Shown piece by piece: positions 1-9,700 of a DNA stretch of 64,000 nt. The position numbers and the translations under genes are program-made. This stretch comes from Dromiciops gliroides (Eukaryota > Chordata > Mammalia > Microbiotheria > Microbiotheriidae): the NCBI RefSeq assembly GCF_019393635.1, contig NC_057864.1, positions 467,486,117 through 467,550,116 of the forward strand, written 5' to 3'. Under the pieces are notes generated by a model. The model did no database searches, had not been told where the DNA came from, and worked only from the letters and a program-made list of their open reading frames with translations. Positions within the stretch are counted from its first letter, which is position 1. Each line of letters begins with the position of its first letter.

Positions 1-3
1 CAG

Positions 4-141
4 AGAGCCATCCGTGTGCGGAGCCACTCCATGGAGACCATGGTTGGGAGCCAGAAGAAACATCAGAGTGGAGGGATCCCAGGCAGCCTCAGCGGGGGCA
101 TCACACATAACAGTGTAGAGATGACCAAGACCACGTTCTCG
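4..141 (+). CDS. RAP1GAP2: RAP1GAP2 coding exon a
   Basis: 46 whole codons. The first three bases of the window (CAG) look like the end of an intron, so the exon starts at base 4 with Arg. It carries VRSHSMETMVG and ends with TKTTFS just before a gtgagt donor. Confidence 0.9.
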
Positions 142-1378
142 GTGAGTGAGGGAGGGAAGGAGGGAGAGAGAGGAGGGAGGGAGGGAGGAAGGAGAGAAGG
201 GAAAGGAGAAGGGAGGGAAAGAGGGGGAAGGAGAGAGGGAGGAAAGGGAGGGAAGGGGAAAGTAGAGAGAGGGAGGGAGGAAGGGAAAGAGAGAAGGAGA
301 AAGGGAAGGAAGGGGGAAAGGACGGAGGGGAGGGAGGGAGGGAGATGCATTTGGGGCAGGGGAGTGTTTGGAGGGAGCTGCAAGTCTAGGTGTGGGGGAA
401 AGGACAGCTCCTTCCTCGGAAACAGTGCCAGGATCTCGCAGAAGGCATCTGGCCTGTCAGGTTTTCACTTTGGGATTTCGGTCGGCAGCCTCCAGTGGCA
501 GCAGCCACAGCGAAGAACCAATCGAGGAGCCCCATCAAGCGGAGATCAGGGTTGTTCCCCCGCCTGCACACGGGCTCTGAAGGCCAAGCTGATAGCAGGA
601 CACGATGGTAAATCCCAAGGCTCATTACTTCTCAATAGGTGGGAGAGGGACCCAGAAGAGGGAGAGCATTTGGAACTCAAAAATTTCTAAAATGAATGTT
701 AAAATGATGATGATAATAATAATAATAATAAACTCTGGCCAGGGCAGCTAGGTGGCACAGTGGATAGAGCACTGGGCTTGGAATTAGGAAGACTCATCTT
801 CCTGAGTTCAAATCTGGCTTCACTTACTAGCTGTGTGACCCTGGGCAAGTCACTTCACCCTGTTTGCCTCAGTTTCCCCATCTGTCAAATGAGCTAGAGA
901 AGGCAATGGCAAACCCCAGCATCTGTGCCGAGAAAACCCCAAATGGAGTCACGAAGAGTCAGATATGATTGAAACAGCTGAACAGTAGTGAACAGCCCTG
1001 GCCAAGGCACCCTGCCTCTCTCAACCTCAGTCCCCTCCCCACCAACCCCTGTGTAAAATAGGTGTCTGGGAGCAGGGGGAAGGTGAGTTCAACATCCCTT
1101 CCAGCTCTGACCTTCTGTGATTTCCTATGACCTGTCAGGCCTCCACTAAGGTCTGACTCCTGTTTCTCCTCATGGCATGGATTAGAATCCTAGAAGCAGA
1201 CACTGAGCGCTGGAAGGAACTTTAGAGGTTATCCATGCTGACGCCTTCATTATACAGATGAGAGGAATCTGAGGCCCAGAGAAGGAAGTAACTTCCTGAG
1301 GTCCCACAGGGAGGAAAAGACAGAGCTGGAATTGGAACTCAGGTCCAACAGGAATGTTCAGGAAGCTGGACCCCCCCT

Positions 1379-1438
<60 letters not shown>

Positions 1439-3520
1439 CGCACCAGGCCACCTCTAAGGGATGCCCAATTGTCAAAGGCTGAGCCTTTGCTCGGGACATA
1501 GACTCTGCCAGGAAGACCTGGGTTCAGATCCCTCCTCTGACACGTAATAGCTGTGTGACCCTGGGCAAGTCACTTGCCCTTTCTGAACTCAGTTTCCTCA
1601 TCTATAAAACGGACATAATCATACTACTAGCACCTACCTCACAGAGATGGTGAGAGGCCCAAATGATATAATGCAAACCCTAAATTGCTATGAATGGAAG
1701 TTATTTTACAGTGGAGGAAACGACTTGCCCATGTAGGTTAGAGCCTGTGACCCTTCTGTCATTGGCACTGGGTCCTGTCCCGGGGCCCTAAAACAGCTAG
1801 AAAAGGAGGATGCTGTGTGTAGAACTCCCAACAGGCTGTGAAAGGGAGGCTAAGGAGAAGCTTCTATGTGCTCTGCTCTAAAGCTTCCCAAAGACCTGCT
1901 GATAGAGCAAGGCTTCTCTGACCCCAGAGGGGCAACCTGACTCTGAAGGCAGACTTTTGCTTCCCCCACTCCCAAAGGAGTAAGCAGAAAAGCCAGATCT
2001 ATGAATCATTAGCCCTTGACTTGGGTGGTATAGAGCTAAACGGTATGCCTGACTTGGAGTCAGGAAGACCCAAATTCAAATCCTGCCACAGAAATTCACT
2101 GTATGTGTGATCTTGGATGAGTCCCTCAACTTGCCTCTTCCTCGTCTGTAAAATGGGGGTGATAATAATAATAGTGTGAGAATCAAATGAGATAAAGCAT
2201 GTAAAGCACTTTGCAAACCTTAAAATGCTATATACAAATGTTAGTTATTATTATTATTATTCATTGTGATTCTCTCTTTCCTCCTTCCCATCTCCTCAGT
2301 GACAGTGTCTCTAGCACTCCCAAGACCCCAGATGGTGGACATTCCTCACAGGAGGTGAAATCAGAAACATCGTCCAACCCCAGCTCTCCGGAAATCTGCC
2401 CCAACAAAGAGAAGTAAGTGGGGAAGTCCTTCTTTGGGGGAAGTGGGCAGCGGGCAGCCAGAGAGGGCAGAGTGAGGCACCCGGAGCCACGGGTTGTGAG
2501 TAGGGTCACAGGGGATCATTCCCACCCCTTCGGCCTCTCTCCCCCAGGCCTTTTGTCAAGCTGAAGGAAAACGGCCGATCCAGCATCTCCCGGTCCTCAT
2601 CCAGCACCAGCAGCTTCAGCAGCACAGCCGGGGAGAGTGAGGCCATGGAGGAATATGACACTGTGGTAGGCGGAGCCACTGCCAGGGAGAGAAACCCCGG
2701 CTCTCACTGATGGTCATCAGGGCCAAGACTGGGGAGGCCCAGGGGCTGGGGCCCTCCACTGGCCCTTCCTCTTCTCTCCGACTTTGGGGCTCATGTGACC
2801 ATCAAATCAGCAAGCATTTGTGAAACTCCTACTCTGGGTCAAGCACTGCACTAGCTTCTAGGACTACAATGACAAAAGCCCCTCCCTGTTTAGGGGGATA
2901 GCCAATCACCACGCACTTATTAAATACCCACTCTGTCCCAGATATTGTGCTAGATGAGAATAAAAGGGCAAGAGAGTCATTTCCTCCCCTCAAAGAGCTT
3001 CCACTCTAAATAGATGTTCAATCAACCAGGCATTTGCTAAGCACCTACTGTGTGCTATCTGACAAAAGTCCCTGCCCACAGGGAGCTTATATTCTATTAA
3101 GGGGATAGAGCATATTCACAGAGAAGTAAATGCAGGCTATATACCCCAACATGCATTGTGATGATGATACGGGGCTCTCATAATTAGAGGAATAAGGAAA
3201 GACGTGTTGAAGGAGGAAGCCCCTGAGCTGAGCCTCGGACGGGGCTAAGGGTTCCCAGAGGTGGGCCTGAGAAAGGAGAGCGTCCAGGCAAAGGTACACA
3301 ATGAGAGAGTTAGTTTACCTGCAGCACAGAACGTGTGAGGGGGAATCATATGAACTTGGCCCAGGGAAGTTGGGCTGGAGTCTAGGGGGCAGCTAGATGG
3401 CACAATGGATAGATCACGGGCCCTGGAGTCAGGAGGACCTGCATTCAAATACGGCCTCAGACACTTAAGACTTACTAGCTGTGTGACCCTGGGCAAGCCA
3501 CTTAACCCCAATTGCAAAAA

Positions 3521-3591
<71 letters not shown>

Positions 3592-3662
3592 GAAGGAAGG
3601 AAGGAAGGAAGGAAGGAAGGAAGGAAGGAAGGAAGGAAGGAAGGAAGGAAGGAAGGAAGGAA

Positions 3663-3755
<93 letters not shown>

Positions 3756-3757
3756 GA

Positions 3758-3788
<31 letters not shown>

Positions 3789-6700
3789 GAAAAAAGATGG
3801 GCTGGAGTCATATTGTGAAGGGGCTGGAAATCTGTGACTCTGAGAAGCCTGGAAGCATTCGGCTTTAATGGATGGTATCTTGGGCTCGAAGGGAATCAGT
3901 CCCCAAGGATTCATTAGGCACGTGTGGTGCGCTGGGCGCTAGGAATACAAGAACAAAGAATGAGACCATCCCTGCCCTCCAGAAGCTTGTCTTCTATTGG
4001 AAGGCACCACAAACACACTTGACCAACAGTCCCTTGGACAGGTCTCTCAGACTAAGTGGTATAGAAAGGGCTGACCCGGATAGTGAAGGGACTTTCCTCA
4101 CCTGGAAGTACTGGCCCTCTCCCCGTGTTGTTCTGAGTTAGGGACTCGGCTCTCCTGCCATCTGGCTGTTTGTCGGGAGCTGAGGAGGGGATTGGCTGAG
4201 GCAGTCGGGGGAGGAGGGTGATGTCTCCAGGCCCACGTGTAAGGGAGGCTTCATGGGGGGTGAGGGGGAACAGGGAGGGAGACGGGTAGAAAACCTCCCA
4301 GCGGCCCCGCCCTCTTACCCCATCTCCCTCCCCACCAGAGCAGCCAGCCCTCCACAGCTTCTCCCTTCAAGCAGGAAGTCTTTGTCTACAGCCCGTCCCT
4401 GAACAGCGAGAGCCCCAGCCTGGTAGCAGCTGCGACCCCTGTCATCATGAGCCGGAGTCCGACAGGTCAGTGGTGTCCGGGATGGGGTGCCACTGGGCAG
4501 CCTGTGAAGAGAGCCCCTTCACTGTGGCTGACAGCAGCCGCTCTTGTCCTCCCGGTGGCTCCTTGTGGAGCGGGAGAAGAACGGGGCTTGGGTTTGAGCC
4601 CCAACTCTAAGACTGTGTGACTCTGGGGGAACCCCTTAACCCCTGTGAAAGTTTCACTGTCTGGCTCTGGAAGGCAGCAGTAGGCACCAATGCTTCCCCG
4701 TGGCTCCCACTGTAGCCCTGATGGGCATTCCTGGTGAAGTGTTGGTGGAGAGGGAGGGCCTGAATCCATAGAATCGGGCAGAGGTAGGGTGGTGCAGTGA
4801 GGAGGTGTGATGGATGTGGCTTTGCCTGACATCTACATGTAGCAGTAGATAGTGTGTGGGCTTGGAGTCGGGAAGACCCGAGTTCAAATGTGACCTTGAC
4901 CCTGGGCAAGTCGCTTCACCCTCTTTGCTTCCATTTCCTTATCTGTAAAATGAACTGGAGAAGAAAATGGCAAACCACTGCAGCATCTCTGCCAAGAAAA
5001 TCCCAAATGGAGCCGCTAAGAGTTGGATGTGACTCAATAACAACCACTACCCCCTTGACTGAGTCATTTAACTCCTCTGGGCCTCAGTTTCCTCCTCTGT
5101 AAAAAGATGGGAAGGGAAGGTGGATGGGCTACCTCTAAGGTCCCTTCCAGCTCTAAATGCCACCTGAGAAGTGTGGGGAAATCGCTTCATTCCTTTGGAA
5201 CTCAGTTTCCTTTTCTGTAAAATGAGAGAGTTGGCCCAGCATGGTATTGAACGCCTGTCATCCCTGATAGCAGACAGGCTGAGGCTGCTGGGATCATTTG
5301 AGCTGGAGAGTTCTGAGTTGTAATGAGGCTAATGCCAGTTGGGTGTCTGTACCCAGGCTGGCACCAATACGGCGGTGAACCACTGGGAGCCGGGGGACAC
5401 CGGCTACCTAAGGAGGAGCACGTTTTCCCAGATCACCCATCTTTAAATCTATCATCCCATGACCCAAAATTATAGCATTAATCGAGGCTTCCCGAGTCGC
5501 CTTCCTCCCTGACCCTCGGTCTTCCAGCTCTGACATCCTTTGAGCACCTGAGGTTTCAGGTGTGAGAGAGTTCAAGGAAGCAGCCCCTCCTCGCTCTTTG
5601 TCCCCTGCACTTTGTGGTCATCCATCAACAGGGTTGCCCGGGTTGGTTGGTTAGACCACAGGACCAAGGTGGTTGAGATGACAGCTTTGATTCCCACATG
5701 GATCGGTGATCTTTGTCTTGTTTCCCAGCCCCAGATGGCATCCCCAGCCCCACCTAATCTCCTCCTTGAAGCAAGCATCCAATCACAAACAAGGCAGAAG
5801 GATGTGAAAAGCTCAGGGCAGTCATCCTGTTGCTGGGGAGACAGTGAGAGCAGACAACTGTTTGATTGGCCAAGGGGTTGGGTCACTGAATACACAAAGC
5901 TTACCATCAGTTCAGGGACCAACAGCCAAAGGCTTAATTTGCTTTTACCCAACAAGCATTCGCCGCTAAGTCCCAACTGTGTGCCAAGCACAGAGGATGC
6001 AGACAAAACCGCAAAATAGACCCTGCCCTCAAGGGGTTTTCATTATATGGGGCTTCCTGTACCATTGGCTCAATATGCATACCCCACAGCAGACTTCCTC
6101 TGTGGAGTATTTCCCAGTCCCTTCAATGGGCCATCCCTTACAGCAACTCGGCAAGAGATCATGGCTATCAGATGATAATGGCAAGGATAATAGAGCTCAA
6201 AGGGATCTCCAGAGTCCAGCCCACGGGCCCGTTCAACGTGAATCCTCAGGCTACATGTCCACAGGAGGGCATCCAGCCTTTGCTTAAACACCTCCAGGGA
6301 GCAGGGAACCCACCTCTCACAGAAAACATTTGCCTAGGGTTGAATGTGTGCCCAGGCAGGTAGTCCGATACTGTATCTAAGAGATGCCAGAAAGATACAA
6401 CCCCTGCCTTCTGTGAGCTCCCCATCTAGCTAGGAAAAATTAAGTGACAGTAGACAGCATGATGTGATGAATCATGAAGGGAGGGTGATAAGTGTTGGGT
6501 GCTTTGCACATCAGGGGAATTTTTGGCCAAGGTAACTGGGAGATTTCAGAAACCAAGGGGCCAGGTCCCAAGTCACGTGTGTGATTTTACTTCCTGAGTC
6601 ATTTCCTTTTTAGGGTCTTGCTTGTATTATTTTTTTTTTTTTGCAGGGCAATGAGGGTTAAGTGACTTACCTAAGGTCACACAGCTAGTAAGTGTCAAGT

Positions 6701-9700
6701 GTCTGAGGCCAGATTTGAACTCTGTCCTCCTGAATCCAAGGCCAGTGCTTTATCCACTGCACCACCTAGCTGCCCCCTTTGCTTGTATTCTTGTTCCATT
6801 GAGGGCTGATGTTCCCAAGACTGAAGCGTTTTCTGTTCGTCATTGTACATGACAGGTCAGAAAACACCCTTCTCAGGCTAGGAAGTCAGCCAAGACTCAG
6901 AAGCATCCAGAGACATGAGGCACACAAGGTTGCTGAGCAGTCTGGTGACAGTCTCAATTTCCCTTGAAACTTACTTGGAGGACCAGCTCCCAAGTCTGTG
7001 GGCTATGGGCTAGTCTAGGTTGGCATTTATTCTTCCCCAGCCATGGGCAAACCAGGACAAAAAGTCCCTTGACACCAAATGGGCCATGGCTCTCTAGCCA
7101 GAGCTTTGGGTTACACAGAGGTGAAGGGAAAGGGAAAAGGAAATAAGCATTTACCTAGTGCCTGATGGGACAGCTAAGTGACACAGTGGATAGAGCATTG
7201 GGCCTGGAGTCAGGAAGACCTGAGTTCAAATCTGGCTTCAGACACTGCCTAGCTGTGTGACCCTGGGCAAGTCATGTCATTCTGCCTCAGTTTCCTCATC
7301 TGTAAAACGAGCTGGAGAAGAAAATGGCAAACTGCTCCAGCATCTTTGCCAAAAATAAAAACTCAGATGGAGTCACAAAGAGTCAGACATGACTGAAGAA
7401 TTACTGAGCAACAACACAGTGCCCATAATGTGCCAGGTGCGGTACTAAGTACGTTTTACAAATATCATTTTATTTAATCTCCACAACACTGCAAAGTAGG
7501 TGCTGTTACAGTCCCCATTTTCCAGTTGAGGAAACTGAAGCAAACAGAGGTTAAGTGCCTGCTTGCAAAAATGCAAAAGAAACATGCGACACGCAGAACA
7601 TTTTATGCATCTCTTATTGAGGAGACATAAAACTAATTTAAAAGAAGATGATGGGAACAGCTAGGTGGTGCAGTGGATAAAAGCACCGGCCCCAGATTCA
7701 AGAGGACCTGAGTTCAAATTCAGCCTCAGACACTTGACATGTACTAGCTGTGTGACCTTGGGCAATTCATTTAACTCTCATTGCCCTGCCCCCCCAAAAA
7801 AAAGATGATAGTGACAAAGCAACAAAATCCTTCTCCACCTCTGTCTCTTGGAACACTAAGCACCCTTCAAGGCTCAGCTCCAAGGCCACCTCCTACAGGA
7901 AGCCTTTCAAGATTCCCCCAGTTAGGACAGCTAGGTGTTGCAGTGGATAGAGCACCGGCCCTGGAATCAGGGACCTGAGTTCAAACCTGGCCTCAAACAC
8001 TTGACACTTACTAGCTGTGTGACCCTGGGCAAGTCACTTAACCCCAGTTGCCTTACCAAAAAAAAAAAAAAGAGAGATAGAGAGCTGAGATTCCCCCAGT
8101 TATTTTTCCACCTGTCATCCCATCACTGTATTCCTTTCATCTGTATCTTGTAGTGAACATAATTGTCTCCCCTAGTAGAATGCATGTTCCTTGAGGGCTG
8201 CAGTTGTTTCATTTTTGTCTTTGTATTTCCAGAGCCTAGTACCTAGCACTTGTTGTTCTGCCCTTTCAGTCATGTCCAACTCTCTGTGACCCCATTTGGG
8301 GTTTTCTTGGCAAAGATGCTGGAGGGGTTGGTCATTTCCTTCTCCAGCTCGTTTGACAGTTGAAGAAACATGCAAACCAGGTGAAGTGACTTGCCCAGGG
8401 TCACACAGCTAGTAAATGTCTGAGGCCATATCTGAACTCAGGAAGATGAGTCTTCCTGAGTCCAAGCCTGGCACTCTATCTGCTACTCCACCTAGCTGCC
8501 CCGATACTTAGTAGGAGCTTAATAATTGTTTGTTGATTGACTAATTGATTGAAATGCCTTCCCTTCCTAATATTTTCCCTGGATGCTTCTCCTAGACTTG
8601 AAGAACAGGAACTCTCCGAGGTCCAACCTGAAGTTCCGCTTTGATAAACTCAGCCACACCAGTTCCAGCGCGGTATGGAAGGAGGCTCTGGCATGTGGGG
8701 ACTTGGGGTGGGGGGCTTCAGAGAGGGTCGGATTCACACAAGGAGTATGTTGGATCTGGTTTGTGGGGTGCCTCACGGGGTCCTTTGAACCCAGAATGCC
8801 TGAAAGGCAACCAGTCAAGGTTCATTCCTTTGACTCTTGAAGGCTTTTGGGGTCATCAGGTGCCCCCTGTGAAAACTCCCCCGTAAGGTATTGGCTCTCA
8901 CTGTACCTGTTATCAGCCATCCCTGTAGCTTGCATTCCATATGAATGGGAGAAAGTGGGTGGAGGTCTCAAGATGAGAGAGGCAGAAAGGAAGAAGAGAG
9001 CAAAGGCAAATTCTGACCCTTTTTTTCCCCCAATCTGGACATGTGCCCTGCCCTGGGGGAGGAGTCGGGGTGTGGTAAGCGCCAGCATCAGGATGGGGGA
9101 AAGGACTGGGCTTGGAAGTCTGGGAGGAGGTAGCCCTCTACTGTCCAACTAGAGATCCTGCAACCCCTTCTTCTTGTGAAGACCTCAGAATATTTCTTTT
9201 GAGGAGTGATTTCCCAGTGCATTAGACAACCCCGTATTCAAATATAGAACCCAACTATCCATATATAAAACGCAAGACCAACTCCTTATTATCTTCTAGA
9301 ACATGGGTCTAACCTTCTCTGTATCACTGAATCCTATGGCAGTCCCATGAAGCCTGTGGCGTTGTTGTTCAGTCTTCTCAGTCGTGTCTGACTCTCTGTG
9401 ATGCTCTTTGGGGTTTTCTTGGCAAGGATACTGGAGTGGTTTGCCATTTCCTTCTCCAGCTCATTTTATATATAAGGAAACATAGGTGAACAGAATGAAG
9501 TGACTTGCTCAGGGTCATAGAGCTAGTAAGTGTCTGAGCCCTACATGCTATCTACTGAGCCACCTAGAATTCTATAGACCCCTTCTGAAATAACATTTTG
9601 AAATGCGTAAAACAAAACAACAAAGAATTACTGAGAAATAAATCACACTGAAATACAGTTACCAAAATATTTTTTAAACTTAGGATTCCTAGATTCCAAG

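Noticed and set aside
3245-3914. Long frames rich in Lys-Glu-Arg or Phe-Leu-Ser
   Set aside because: They run through the GAAA/GGAA tail of a SINE.
5590-5760. tRNA-like stretch around GGTTGGTTAGACCACAGG
   Set aside because: No cloverleaf and no B-box; likely chance similarity.
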